Source: DASSUW01 sp963803335 (GTDB taxonomy: Bacteria; Actinomycetota; Thermoleophilia; Solirubrobacterales; Solirubrobacteraceae). From it: 64,000 nt of DNA. The stretch spans positions 62,001 through 126,000 of the forward strand of contig CAWDME010000016.1 of the NCBI GenBank assembly GCA_963803335.1, in the 5' to 3' direction. The notes under the pieces were generated by a model, which was given only the letters and a program-made list of their open reading frames with translations, did not search any database and had not been told where the DNA came from. Below are positions 52,079-61,848 of the stretch, in pieces (the stretch's first letter is position 1; each line of letters opens with the position of its first letter). The translations under genes and the position numbers were made by a program.

Positions 52079-52913
52079 AGTCGAGGTCGAGCGGCCCGCG
52101 CGGGATGATCCGCTTCGGGTTCAGAGTGTCGTGCGTCGTGTAGTAGTGGACCTTGATCTCGTCCATCTTCACCGTCTCGGCGATGCCGGGCTGCTGGTAG
52201 AGCTCGCGCGTATAGCCCCACAGGTTCGGGCAATCGACGATCCGGCGGCCGTTGCAGCGGAAGTGCGTGTAGTAGACGGGGTCGAAGCGCACGAGCGTCG
52301 GGAACAGCCGCCAGTCGGCGAGCGTGATCCGGTCGCCCGCGAGGTAGCGGCGCTCGCCGAGCCGCTGCTCGAGCCGCTCCATCGTGGCGAAAACGCTCTC
52401 GAACGCCTGATCGTAGGCCTCCTGTGAGCGGCTGAAGCCGGCGCGGTAGACCGAGTTCTGAAAGCCGCCGTACACCCAGTCGTCCAGCTCGTCGATCTCC
52501 GCGCGCAGGTCCTCGGGATAGAGATCGACGGCCGGGTCGCCCCAGTCGTTGAGCATGCGGACGATGTCGGTCGACTCGTTGTTGACGATCGTCTCCTCCT
52601 CCCGGTCCCACAGGACCGGGACGGAGATCCGGTCGTCGTAGCCGGGGCGGGCTGTGTCGTACGCCTCGCGCAGGAACTCGAAGCCGTTGACGTCGTCGCC
52701 GAGCAAGCGCCAGCCGCGCTCGTCGCGGTACGGGTGGGCGAGCGAGACCGACAGCTCGGCCTCGAGCCCCTTCAGCCGCCGCACGATGATCGTGCGGTGC
52801 GACCACGGGCACGCGGGCGCCACGTACAGGTGGTAACGGCCGGGGCCGGACGCGATGTCCGCCCAGCCGCGAAACGCCGCCTTGCGGCGTACGAAGGCTC
52901 CCGCCGTCTGCAC
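52053..52913 (-). CDS. glutathionyl-hydroquinone-reductase-like (Xi-class GST) protein
   Basis: This 286-residue protein has the Xi-class active site CPWSHR and the family patterns VPVLWDREEETIVNNES and DIVRMLND, followed by a helical C-terminal domain with RFDPVYYTHFRCN. The family reduces S-conjugated hydroquinones. Actinobacteria usually lack glutathione and use mycothiol, so the thiol partner may differ. The start ATG is at 52913. Confidence 0.85.
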   Translation of the reverse strand: MQTAGAFVRRKAAFRGWADIASGPGRYHLYVAPACPWSHRTIIVRRLKGLEAELSVSLAHPYRDERGWRLLGDDVNGFEFLREAYDTARPGYDDRISVPVLWDREEETIVNNESTDIVRMLNDWGDPAVDLYPEDLRAEIDELDDWVYGGFQNSVYRAGFSRSQEAYDQAFESVFATMERLEQRLGERRYLAGDRITLADWRLFPTLVRFDPVYYTHFRCNGRRIVDCPNLWGYTRELYQQPGIAETVKMDEIKVHYYTTHDTLNPKRIIPRGPLDLDFTAPHGRG

Positions 52914-52923
52914 CTAGAGGAGT

Positions 52924-55236
52924 CTAGGAAGCCGGGGCCTCGGCCTCGGCCGGCACGGGGCCGAGCGAGACCGGTGCGGTGTGCATCGCGCGCAGGCGCA
53001 CCTCGCGCCACGACAGCCCTTCCTTGACCAGCGCGGGGGCGCCCATAACGACCGCGGTGGCGACCTCGACGGCCTGGAGGATGATCCCGTAACCGAGCGC
53101 CTGCGCCGCATCGACGCCGTACGCGCCGGTCAGCACGGCCAAGCACGCGGCCTGGAAGACGCCGAGGTTGGAAGGCGTCAGCGGCAGCACGGCGGTGACG
53201 TTCACCGCGAACAGCACGGCGGCGGCCGCGCCCATGTCGAGATCGAGGTCGAGCGCCGTGAGCAGCACGTAGCAGGAGACCCACTGCAGCGCCCAGGCGC
53301 CGAGCTGCATCGCCGCGGCCTCGGCGCCGAGGCGCGGCGAGCGGAACACGGCCAGGCCGGAGCGCACGCGCGCCAGCGCGTCGCGCGCCTCCGTGACCCA
53401 GCGGTGCATCCGCGCCGAGCGCGACGGCAGGCCGGAGCGCAGCAGCGCGGGCGCCACCAGCACGGCACACAGCACGCCGAACGGCGCCAGCGCGTACCAG
53501 AGCAGCGCCTGCTGGCGACCGGCGAACAGCCCGATCGTCGTGAACATCACGATGCCAAGGATCACGAGCGCGAGCACGTTCAGCAGCGTCTGCGAGACGA
53601 GCGTGCCGAGCACGGCGGGCAGGCGCTCACGCGGGCGGCCGAGCCGGCGCGCCACGATCAGCGCGCGCGACGGCTCGCCGAGCCGGGCCGGCAGGGTCGC
53701 GGACATCAGCACGCCGATCGTCGTGCCCTGGAAGGCGTCGACCAGCCGCGGCAGCGCGTCCGGCAGCGCGGCGCGCAGGATCGCCCACCACGCGACGGAG
53801 CGGGAGAACATCGAGAGGCACATCAGCGCGAGCGCGACGAGCACCCACACCGGCTGCGAGCGGACGAGCGCGTGTGCGATCGGGGTCATGCCGATGCGAT
53901 CGAGCGCGAGCAGCGTCCCGCCCACGGCGCCGGCCGCGGCGGCGCCGAAGAGCGCCCGGCGGGCGATCCGCCAACCGCGATGGCCGCCGGCGGGCAGCGG
54001 ATCGAGCGACGGGAGCCGGCGGGCCGGCGAGCGAGGCCTGCGGTCAGCGGGCAGCGCGCCGATCCGCACCGCGGCGCGGGCCGTGGCGGCGACGGGCGCG
54101 GGCACGGCGCGAGCGGCCTCGTAGGCCTGTACGACCTCTTCAGCGATGTGCTGCCACGCGTAGCGCTCGGCCGTGTGGGCGGCGGCGGCGCCGAGCGTGA
54201 CGGTGCTCTGGCGGTCCAGCGCCAGGTCGCGCAGCGTCTCGGCCAGGCGCGTCGCGTCGCCGCGCGGGACCAGCAGGCCGTCGACGCCGTCGGTGACGAC
54301 ATCGCGGTAGCCGGCGATGTCGGAAGCCACGACCGGTCGGCCGGCCGCGAACGCCTCGGTCAGGACCATGCCGAACGACTCGCCGCCGAGCGACGGGGCG
54401 GCGAGCACGTCCGCGCCCGCGAGGGCCGCCTGGCGCGCGTCGTCGTCGATCCGGCCGAGCGCCTCCACGCCCGCGCCGTCGACCAGCAGCGGCGCGATCT
54501 CTTCGGCAGTCGCGCCGACGATCGTCAGCTCGGCGGGCACCTGGCCGCGCAGCGCCTCGAAGGCGCGCAGCAGCACCGGCAGGCCCTTGCGCTCGACGGC
54601 CTGGCCGACGAAGACGATCCGCAGCGGGTCGCCCGGCGCGCGCACGCGCGGCGCGGGCACGCCGCCGGCCGGCAGCGCCACGCCGTTCGGCACGACCCGG
54701 TAGTGGCCGCCGTAGAAGCGGCGACCGGTCCACGCCGCGGCCTCGGACACGGCGATGCGCACGTGCAGGTGGTTGAGCTTGCGGCGGGCGCCGATCAGCG
54801 CCGCGACCATGTGCGGCGCCTTGGACTCCGAGTAGCAGTGGAACGTGCCGACGAGCGGGACATCGGTGCTCGTGAGCACGTCCCAGGCCACGACGGGAGC
54901 GACGGGCTCGTGTACGTGCACGACGTCGGGAGCGAACGCCCGCAGCTCGCGCCGGAGCGTCGAGATCACGCGCGGCGTGCCGGCCAGGTTGGACATGGCG
55001 CCGTTGAACGGCCACCCGATGGTGCCGCCGACCGGTACGACCCAGTCCGGGACGGCGCGCGGCTGCGGCCGGACGCCGCGGTGCAGCAGCGCGGCTTTTC
55101 GCGAGTCGTGATCGAACGGCGTGAACACGCGCACGTCGTGCCCGGTCGCCACAAGCTCGGTCGCGAGCGCCTCGATGTGACGGGTGACACCGCCCGGGTA
55201 CGTCCACGAATAGGGAGAAACGAGGGCGACCCGCAT
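52924..55236 (-). CDS. fusion of a PimA-like GT4 glycosyltransferase and a UPF0104/LPG-synthase-type membrane domain
   Basis: This 770-residue protein starts at ATG 55236. Residues 1-~375 form a GT-B glycosyltransferase: VALVSPYSWTYPGGVTRHIEAL at the N-terminus and SLGGESFGMVLTEAFAAGRPVVASD, close to phosphatidylinositol mannosyltransferase PimA. Residues ~430-750 hold about eight membrane helices of the UPF0104 (lysylphosphatidylglycerol-synthetase TM) family. Joining a lipid-linked glycosyltransferase to a flippase-like domain suggests synthesis and translocation of a glycolipid in one protein. The lead from 55296 is not conserved. Confidence 0.85.
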   Translation of the reverse strand: MRVALVSPYSWTYPGGVTRHIEALATELVATGHDVRVFTPFDHDSRKAALLHRGVRPQPRAVPDWVVPVGGTIGWPFNGAMSNLAGTPRVISTLRRELRAFAPDVVHVHEPVAPVVAWDVLTSTDVPLVGTFHCYSESKAPHMVAALIGARRKLNHLHVRIAVSEAAAWTGRRFYGGHYRVVPNGVALPAGGVPAPRVRAPGDPLRIVFVGQAVERKGLPVLLRAFEALRGQVPAELTIVGATAEEIAPLLVDGAGVEALGRIDDDARQAALAGADVLAAPSLGGESFGMVLTEAFAAGRPVVASDIAGYRDVVTDGVDGLLVPRGDATRLAETLRDLALDRQSTVTLGAAAAHTAERYAWQHIAEEVVQAYEAARAVPAPVAATARAAVRIGALPADRRPRSPARRLPSLDPLPAGGHRGWRIARRALFGAAAAGAVGGTLLALDRIGMTPIAHALVRSQPVWVLVALALMCLSMFSRSVAWWAILRAALPDALPRLVDAFQGTTIGVLMSATLPARLGEPSRALIVARRLGRPRERLPAVLGTLVSQTLLNVLALVILGIVMFTTIGLFAGRQQALLWYALAPFGVLCAVLVAPALLRSGLPSRSARMHRWVTEARDALARVRSGLAVFRSPRLGAEAAAMQLGAWALQWVSCYVLLTALDLDLDMGAAAAVLFAVNVTAVLPLTPSNLGVFQAACLAVLTGAYGVDAAQALGYGIILQAVEVATAVVMGAPALVKEGLSWREVRLRAMHTAPVSLGPVPAEAEAPAS

Positions 55237-55601
55237 CGGCCCAATGCTACGGATCGGCCTGGACTGCCTCGGTTCGGCTATCCCCCCTGATCGCACGGCA
55301 GCGGCTGCGGTCAGGTCGGCGCCGCCGAGCGCGAATGGGGGCGGATCAGCGTCGTTCGGCGACCGCGCCGCTCAGCGCAGCGTGCCATGCCGAGAAGTGG
55401 AGAAACGCCGTGTGGCGCCGAATATCCGGATCGCGAGCGCCGGCTCCGCGAGCGCCGTGAGCGGCATCCAGTCGCGCGCGAGCGCGTCCGCGATCACGTG
55501 GGGGGATCGGCCGGGTCGTTAAGAACCGTTTGCCTGGGGTGCCAGTCGGCGTCGGGTGCAAGATCGATTGCCGCCGCTATTCCTATTCTTAGTGAAGCGA
55601 G
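55237..55601. other. 365-nt gap without a convincing gene
   Basis: Between divergent genes; several short frames exist but none shows family motifs, coding-like conservation or a good ribosome-binding site. A TATTCT at 55584-55589 may be a -10 box for hemQ, 13 nt before its start, but a matching -35 is not clear. Confidence 0.4.
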
Positions 55602-56294
55602 ATGCCCGAGCGCCACTTCGTCAAGTACACGTTCCTCAAGGTCGATCCCGCGTGGCGGCGGCTCGACGACGCGGAGCGGGCCCGCCACAAGCGCGAGTTC
55701 CTCGCCGCCTGCGAGGACTTCGCCAGCGAGCGACTGCTGCGCGCGTTCTCGCTCGTGGGCACCCGCGGCGACGCCGACATCATGCTGCTGACGCAGGCCA
55801 CGAACCTCGAGCGCATCCACGAGTTCCACGTCGTGCTCGCGCAGAGCGGCCTCATGAAGTGGTGCGAGACGCCGTACTCGTACCTGGCCTTGACGAAGGC
55901 GTCGGAATACTCGGACGAGTCACGCCTCGAGGTCCGTCCCGCGCACTCCAAGTACCTGTTCGTGTATCCGTTCGTCAAGACCCGTGAGTGGTACCGGCTG
56001 GCGCCGGACGAGCGGTGGAAGATCATGCAGGAGCACATCGCGGTCGGCCGCGAGTACCCGCAGATCGACCTGAACACGAGCTACTCGTTCGGGCTCGACG
56101 ACCAGGAGTTCGTGGTCGCGTTCGAGACCGACGAGCCGGCTGCCTTCCTCGACCTCGTGCAGCGCCTGCGCACCACCGAGGCGTCCGCGTACACCAAGCG
56201 CGACACGCCGACGTTCACGTGCGTCGCCTGCTCGGTCGAGCGAGCGCTCAACGCGCTCGACGGCGAGCCGATCAGCACGCAGCTCGCGCTATGA
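55602..56294 (+). CDS. hemQ: HemQ/chlorite-dismutase-family protein (coproheme decarboxylase-like)
   Basis: This 230-residue protein belongs to the chlorite-dismutase/HemQ family of dimeric ferredoxin-like folds. Matches include KTREWYRLAPDERWKIMQEH with a candidate axial His, and NTSYSFGLDDQEFVVAFE. In actinobacteria HemQ decarboxylates coproheme to haem b. It starts at ATG 55602 and the reductase start overlaps its stop (ATGA), so the two are coupled. The chlorite-detoxifying distal Arg cannot be confirmed here. Confidence 0.8.
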   Translation: MPERHFVKYTFLKVDPAWRRLDDAERARHKREFLAACEDFASERLLRAFSLVGTRGDADIMLLTQATNLERIHEFHVVLAQSGLMKWCETPYSYLALTKASEYSDESRLEVRPAHSKYLFVYPFVKTREWYRLAPDERWKIMQEHIAVGREYPQIDLNTSYSFGLDDQEFVVAFETDEPAAFLDLVQRLRTTEASAYTKRDTPTFTCVACSVERALNALDGEPISTQLAL

Positions 56295-57343
56295 CGACCG
56301 CGCTCGAGCGGGACTTCGACGAGGTCCGCGACATCACCGTGATCGGTGCCGGTCCGGTGGGCCTGTCCACCGCGTTCTGGGCCGGCATGCGGCAGGCGTC
56401 GGCCCGGATCATCGACTCGCTGCCCGAGATCGGCGGCCAGTGCACGACGCTCTATCCGGAGAAGTGGGTGTTCGACGTCCCCGGCCACCCGCGGATCCTC
56501 GCCAACGACCTCGTCGCGCAGCTGCGCGCCCAGGCGCTCGACCAGTTCGACGTGCCCGTCCACCTCGAGACGACGGCGCAGACGATCTCGTGGGACGACG
56601 AGTGCGTCACGCTGCACACCGACCGCGGCGACCTGCGCTCGCGCACGGTGATCGTGGCGGGCGGCCACGGCGCCTTCGAGCCGAAGAAGCTGCCGGTGTC
56701 AGACATCGACATGGCGCCGTGGGAGGGCCGCGGCGCGCACTACATCGTCGGCGAGAAGTCGGTGTTCGCGGACCAGCGTGTGGTCATCGTCGGCGGCGGC
56801 GACTCGGCGTTCGACTGGGTCGTCAACCTCGTCGACACCGCCGCGCGCGTGACGCTGGTGCACCGCCGCGAGGGCTTCCGCGCCCACGAGGCGACGGTGG
56901 CCGAGGTGATGCGCCACGTCGACGCCGGCCGCGTCGAGTTGCGCGTGCCGTACGTGATCAAGGGCGTCGCCGGTAACGGCCACATCGAGGGCGTCGAGCT
57001 CCACCACACCGGCGACGACGGCGTCGTCGAGCAGCTCGACTGCGATGCCGTCCTGCTCCAGCTCGGGTTCTCGACCAAGCTCGGCCCGCTCAAGGAGTGG
57101 GGCTTCGCGCTCGAGAAGGGCGCGATCGTCGTCAATGGCGTGATGGAGACCAACCTCGACCGCGTGTGGGCGTGCGGCGACATCACGACGTTCGACGGCA
57201 AGCTCAAGTTGATCGCCACCGGCTTCGCGGAGGCGGCGATCGCGGTCGCCCAGGCCGTGCACCACATCCGCCCCGACATGAAGCTGCAACCGGCTTACTC
57301 GACGAACACCGGCGTGCCCGGCGGGGCGCCGGGCCAGCCTTAG
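56291..57343 (+). CDS. thioredoxin-reductase-like ferredoxin-NADP+ reductase
   Basis: This 350-residue flavoprotein has an N-terminal FAD site (VIGAGPVGLSTAFWA), the NADPH site VVIVGGGDSAFDW, and the C-terminal FAD motif VWACGDITTFDGK. It lacks the CxxC of thioredoxin reductases, as is typical of the FNR-2 group. It donates electrons to ferredoxin or flavodoxin. Translational coupling to hemQ suggests it supplies reducing power to haem metabolism, an inference. Confidence 0.85.
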   Translation: MTTALERDFDEVRDITVIGAGPVGLSTAFWAGMRQASARIIDSLPEIGGQCTTLYPEKWVFDVPGHPRILANDLVAQLRAQALDQFDVPVHLETTAQTISWDDECVTLHTDRGDLRSRTVIVAGGHGAFEPKKLPVSDIDMAPWEGRGAHYIVGEKSVFADQRVVIVGGGDSAFDWVVNLVDTAARVTLVHRREGFRAHEATVAEVMRHVDAGRVELRVPYVIKGVAGNGHIEGVELHHTGDDGVVEQLDCDAVLLQLGFSTKLGPLKEWGFALEKGAIVVNGVMETNLDRVWACGDITTFDGKLKLIATGFAEAAIAVAQAVHHIRPDMKLQPAYSTNTGVPGGAPGQP

Positions 57344-57410
57344 CGCTCAGGCTTTCGCTTCTCGGCGAGCTCCTTCGCGCGAGCCCGTCGAGATTCCGGC
57401 GCAGGCCCCG

Positions 57411-60400
57411 TCAGATCAGGCCCACGAGCAGCAGGGTGCCCGTCCCGAGGACCGCCAGCGTGACGGCCGTGCCGGTGCCCTTGGCGACCGCGGCCCCGTC
57501 GAGCGGCTCGATCGGCACGAGCATCGACGCCGCCATCACGAGCGCCGCGCCGCCGAGCGTGCGGGTCATCGGCACCTTCATCCACGCGGCGAGCAGCAGC
57601 AACGCGAGCGCGGTGCCGGCCAGCAGCACGGGGCCGAGCCAGTGCACGGCGGCGGCCGGCCGCGACGTGCGGGCCACCGGCAGCGGCGCCCACGGCACGC
57701 CGAACGCGGCGGTGACGACGCCGAACCCCACCGCGGGACCCCAGCTGCGCTGCTCGAGCGTCACGTTGGCCGCGCGCGCGGCCAGGACGCGCACGCGCAT
57801 GACGATCGTGACCAGCAGCGCCACGCCGGACGTGAGCAGCAGCACGGAGCTGAGCGCGGCACCGCCGGTCCTCACCAGCGGCCACACGAACAGCGCGATC
57901 GTGACCACGACGGCGACCGCGGCGGGCATGTAGCGCAGCGCTGCGGGCAGACGATCGAGCCACGCCCGCCCGGTCTCGAGCAGCTGGGTGGCGGGCCCGG
58001 CGCGCCCGCCCGTCGCCGAGAACCCGCGCGCCAGCCGCAGGCCGAGCAGGAGCACCACCGCGAACCCGGCGGCGACCACCGGCGCACGCTCCTGCGTGTG
58101 GTTGAAGCCCCACTCGGGCGGCAGCGGCTTGGACAGGTCGAGCTGGGTGATGTAGACGGCGTCGTCGGGGATGGGGTCGTGCGGGCGATCGCGCAGCCGC
58201 TCGTCGAGCGCGAACGCGCGGCCGAACGCGCCCTGAGCAGCGGCGAGGTCCAGCGGCCCGCGATCCTCCTGCGCGACGCCGAGGTTGAACCAGCCGAGCG
58301 CGTAGTCCTTCTCGGCGCCGACGGCCCGCCGGAGCGCGTCGACCGCGGCGCCGGGATGGCCCTGCTTGGTCAGCTGCACGCCGAGGTCGTTCCACGCCGG
58401 GTACATCGTGGGATCCGCGGCGAGGCCGATGCGATACGCCGACACCGCCTCGCGGGTGCGCCCGAGCCGCTGCAGCGCGAAGCCCTCGGTCTCGCGGAAC
58501 AGCGGGTCGGCGGCGTCGGCGGCGACGGCCTGGCGCGCTGCCGCCAGGGCCGTGCGCGGATGGCGGACTTTTATCTCCGCGAGCGCGCGGTTGTTGTGCA
58601 GCACCTCAGGCCGCACGAGCGGCTCCTTCGCGTCGAACTGCGCGAGGTCCGTGTTCAGGGTCGGCACGCGATCCTCCGCGCTGTCGTAGTACTCGGCCGC
58701 GAGCCGGTAACGACGGGTGCGCAACGCGATATCGCCGGCCTGCGCGCGCGCGTGATACGAGTACCACGCGCCTTCGACGCCCTGGGTGTAGAGATCGGTG
58801 TTGCTCCGACCGAAGCCCTCCATCCGCGTCCCGACCTCGTCGGCCGCGGCCAGCGCAGCGAGCGCGCGGTCGTCGTCGCCGAGGCGCCCGAGCGCGACCC
58901 CGCGCTTGAGCAGCGAGCGCGCCTCGCGCGAAGTCCAGCCGCCGTATGTCGCACGTGTGTTGCTGATCGCGCGCCCGAACCAGCGGGCGGCGGCGGCGTA
59001 ATCGCCGGCCAGGAACGCGATCTCGCCCGCGCGATCGGGAGCGTCAGCGTCGGCAGGCACGTCATCCATCCAGCGCGCCGCCGCCCGTGCCGCACGGCGA
59101 TCGTTGCCCGCGAAGCGCCAGAGATCCTGGTCGGCGTCCTCGAGCACCGCCCCGGGTGCGCGGTCCCCGCGTTGCTTGAGCGGCTTTGCCGCGGCGAGCG
59201 CACCGCTGCGGTCGCCGGACTCGAGCAGGGCGATGGCGCGTAGCAGCGGTACGCCTTCGCTGCCGAGCGGGCACTCCCGGTCGACCCACGGCCGCACGTC
59301 CCGGAACGTGGCCGGGAGGCCGTTGAGCGCCTCCTCCGCCTTTCCTGCCAGCACCAGGTCGCGACGCCGCTCCCAGCCGGGACACCAGCGGTCGTAACCG
59401 GTGAGCGCCGGCTGGTTGCGGTAGAGCGGGATGAACGACAGGTCCGCGCCGCCACTCCCCGCCCCGCCGGGCGGCGGCCCGACGCTGAGCTCGACCGCGC
59501 GCATGCGATCGCTGCCCGTCGAGACCGGCCCGAGGGCATCCTCGGTCAGCAGGCGGTCCGAGCTCACGTTGAAGATCTTCGGCAGCAGCGAGCGCAGCGG
59601 CGCAAGCGCGGGATCGGCCTCGAGCTGCCCAGCCGCGTCCGCGGCCCGGTCGAACCGTCGAGCCTGCTCGAGGTACTCCACCTGCCGCGCCAGCAGCGGG
59701 GCGTTCTGGTCGGACTTGGTGACCGCGGAAGCCTGAGCAGCGGCGGCCTCGGCATAGCGGTGGAGCCCGGCGAGCGCGCGCGCCTCGCCGGCCGCGAGGT
59801 TCGGGTCGTCGTCGACGCTGCGGGCGGCGCGGTAGAGCGCCAGCGCGCGGGTGAAGTGCTCGCGCGCGCCGAACGGCGCCCGGGCGTCGAGCTGGTAGGC
59901 GAGGCGGAGCTCCGTATCGCCCGCTCCGGCCCAGCCGAGCGCAGAGCGCGGCCACCGTCGCTGCAGCCGTGCGAACGTCGCGAGCGGGCGGCGCAGCGGG
60001 TCGGGCACCTCGACCATGCCGCCCGTGCTCTTGTTGAAGGAGTACGCCTCCACCCGCTGGGACTGGTACTCGCCGAGCAGCCACAGCGGCGTCGGGTCGC
60101 CCGGGCAGTCGCGCGCCGCAGCCTCGGCCTCGCGCGCGACGTCGGCGTCGCGTGAATTGGCGTCGGTGGAGAGCAGGAACGCGAGGTTGAGCTGCGGCAG
60201 GCAGTCGCCGCCCGCGCGGGCGCGGTCGAGGATGGCGAACGCGACCTTCGCCGCATGCTGGAAATCGCCGGAGATGGTCTCCCAGCCGCCCTCGCGAGCC
60301 GTCGCCAGGATCAGCAGCGCGGCGGCGTTGTTGGCGGCGGCCGGATCGAACTGCGCGCCGGCGAGCACGCGGTCGATCCGCGGGTAGCGAAACGGGTACG

Positions 60401-60791
60401 ACACCTGCGCCGCGTCGATCGAGTTGCTCGCATCGAGGTTGACGTCGGCCGTTTGCGCGAGCCGTAGCAGCGCCGCGCCGCGTCCGGGACCGAACGCGGC
60501 GGTGAGCCGCTCAGCGACGGCGGCTTGCATGGCGGGAGTGCTCGCCAGCGCCGCGGTCAGGTCAGGCTCGGTTGTGAACGCCGGAAGGACGCGCGGCTTC
60601 AAGCTGGCTCCGGCGCCCTGCGGCACCTCGATCGCCGCCGCTGCTCGTGGGGGGCGCGGCTGGTTGTTCGCGGCGAGAGTCGCCAGAACCGGGAACGCGA
60701 GCAAGAGGACGAAGCAGCCCACCAGCACGGGATCGGCGGCCCGGCGAACCCGGCCGCGGGGTCGAGCGCGGCTGGGGAGTACGTCGGCCAT
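57411..60791 (-). CDS. large TPR-repeat membrane protein
   Basis: This 1126-residue protein has an N-terminal anchor (~22-41), a long extracytoplasmic tetratricopeptide-repeat superhelix (~60-860; clear repeats such as AWNDLGVQLTKQGHPGAAVDAL and ALGWFNLGVAQEDRG), and six or so C-terminal membrane helices (~885-1126). It may scaffold an envelope complex. The start ATG at 60791 precedes MADVLPSR; no family is named with certainty. It is a single gene divergent in style from its neighbours. Confidence 0.7.
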   Translation of the reverse strand: MADVLPSRARPRGRVRRAADPVLVGCFVLLLAFPVLATLAANNQPRPPRAAAAIEVPQGAGASLKPRVLPAFTTEPDLTAALASTPAMQAAVAERLTAAFGPGRGAALLRLAQTADVNLDASNSIDAAQVSYPFRYPRIDRVLAGAQFDPAAANNAAALLILATAREGGWETISGDFQHAAKVAFAILDRARAGGDCLPQLNLAFLLSTDANSRDADVAREAEAAARDCPGDPTPLWLLGEYQSQRVEAYSFNKSTGGMVEVPDPLRRPLATFARLQRRWPRSALGWAGAGDTELRLAYQLDARAPFGAREHFTRALALYRAARSVDDDPNLAAGEARALAGLHRYAEAAAAQASAVTKSDQNAPLLARQVEYLEQARRFDRAADAAGQLEADPALAPLRSLLPKIFNVSSDRLLTEDALGPVSTGSDRMRAVELSVGPPPGGAGSGGADLSFIPLYRNQPALTGYDRWCPGWERRRDLVLAGKAEEALNGLPATFRDVRPWVDRECPLGSEGVPLLRAIALLESGDRSGALAAAKPLKQRGDRAPGAVLEDADQDLWRFAGNDRRAARAAARWMDDVPADADAPDRAGEIAFLAGDYAAAARWFGRAISNTRATYGGWTSREARSLLKRGVALGRLGDDDRALAALAAADEVGTRMEGFGRSNTDLYTQGVEGAWYSYHARAQAGDIALRTRRYRLAAEYYDSAEDRVPTLNTDLAQFDAKEPLVRPEVLHNNRALAEIKVRHPRTALAAARQAVAADAADPLFRETEGFALQRLGRTREAVSAYRIGLAADPTMYPAWNDLGVQLTKQGHPGAAVDALRRAVGAEKDYALGWFNLGVAQEDRGPLDLAAAQGAFGRAFALDERLRDRPHDPIPDDAVYITQLDLSKPLPPEWGFNHTQERAPVVAAGFAVVLLLGLRLARGFSATGGRAGPATQLLETGRAWLDRLPAALRYMPAAVAVVVTIALFVWPLVRTGGAALSSVLLLTSGVALLVTIVMRVRVLAARAANVTLEQRSWGPAVGFGVVTAAFGVPWAPLPVARTSRPAAAVHWLGPVLLAGTALALLLLAAWMKVPMTRTLGGAALVMAASMLVPIEPLDGAAVAKGTGTAVTLAVLGTGTLLLVGLI

Positions 60792-60813
60792 CTTGAGGCC
60801 TCGATTGCTACAC

Positions 60814-61848
60814 CTACCTGACTGGCAGGGGCGGTGCAAGGGCGGCGCCCGCGGCGCCGCGCCGAATCTCGAGCAGCGTTTCGAGCACGTGCAGGCCGAG
60901 TGCGCCGCTGGCGCGCTGCGGCGCGCCGTCGCGCACGGCGCGGCAGAGGTCCTGCAGGCCGAGGCCGCGGGCGTTGTCCCGCCACGGCGAGACGAGCTCG
61001 AGCGGCTCGTCGTCGGCGTCGCGACGGCGGACGAACACCGGGCCGTCGAACGTGTTGGGATCGCCGCCCACGAGCGTGCCATCGCTCCCGGAGACCTCGA
61101 CGCCGTGGCGCGCCGCGGCGTCGGCGTCGAACGTCGCCACGAGCGTGGTGAGCACGCCGCCGTCGTGCTCGAGGATCGCCCCGACGCGCGTCGGCTCGAC
61201 GATCGCGAAGTCCGCGCCGGCCAGCGTCTGGCCGGACTCCCGCGGGCGCGCGGCGAGCGCCGTGACCCGCCGGACCGGGCCGACGAGCTCGACCGCGGTC
61301 GTGACCCCGTACGGGCCGATGTCGAGCAGCGGCCCGGCGAGGTCGGCGTACAGGAACGCGGGCGACGGGTGCCAGCTCTCCGGCGGCCGCGCGAGCATGC
61401 GGATCTGGACGAGCGCCGGCGTGCCGATCGCGCCGCCGTCGAGCGCCGCCTTCAGCGTCTGGATGCCGGCGCCGAGGAAGGTGTCGGGGGCGCAGCCGAC
61501 GAGCAAGCCGGCGGCGTCGGCCGCGTCGAGCACCTCGCGGGCGCGCTCCACGCTCGTCGCCAGCGGCTTCTCGGTGTAGACGTGCTTGCCGGCGGCGATC
61601 GCGGCCAGCGCCACGTCGGCGTGCCAGTCGGGCGGCGTGAGGTTGAGCACGACGTCGACGTCGGACCGCGCGAGCAGCTCCTCCGGCGTGCACGCGGCGA
61701 GGTCGTACTCGGCGGCGGCCCGCTCGGCGGCCGCGGGATCGGCGTCGGAGCAGGCGACGTAGCGCAGACCGTCGAGCCGCGGCCCGTTGGGGAGGTACTG
61801 CTTGCTGACGTTGCCGCAGCCGATCAGGCCGACGCCGAGGTCCGTCAC
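60814..61848 (-). CDS. Gfo/Idh/MocA-family oxidoreductase
   Basis: This 344-residue NAD(P)-dependent oxidoreductase opens with LGVGLIGCGNVSKQYL (Rossmann) and contains the family motif EKPLA with the catalytic-site Lys and GPLLDIGPYGVTTA. Substrate is probably a sugar or inositol. GTG start at 61848 overlaps the stop of the isomerase gene (GTGA). Confidence 0.88.
   Translation of the reverse strand: MTDLGVGLIGCGNVSKQYLPNGPRLDGLRYVACSDADPAAAERAAAEYDLAACTPEELLARSDVDVVLNLTPPDWHADVALAAIAAGKHVYTEKPLATSVERAREVLDAADAAGLLVGCAPDTFLGAGIQTLKAALDGGAIGTPALVQIRMLARPPESWHPSPAFLYADLAGPLLDIGPYGVTTAVELVGPVRRVTALAARPRESGQTLAGADFAIVEPTRVGAILEHDGGVLTTLVATFDADAAARHGVEVSGSDGTLVGGDPNTFDGPVFVRRRDADDEPLELVSPWRDNARGLGLQDLCRAVRDGAPQRASGALGLHVLETLLEIRRGAAGAALAPPLPVR

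Noticed and set aside
52981..55290. A 769-codon frame antisense to the glycosyltransferase fusion
   Set aside because: Low-complexity Arg/Gln/His/Gly product with no motif; the minus-strand gene has clear domains.
55346..55561. Short minus-strand frame in the hemQ upstream gap
   Set aside because: 71 codons, no motif, no ribosome-binding site; not enough to call a gene.
57340..58395. Minus-strand 351-codon frame ending near the ferredoxin-reductase gene
   Set aside because: Arg-rich shadow of the end of the TPR membrane protein, which is in another frame and has real membrane helices.
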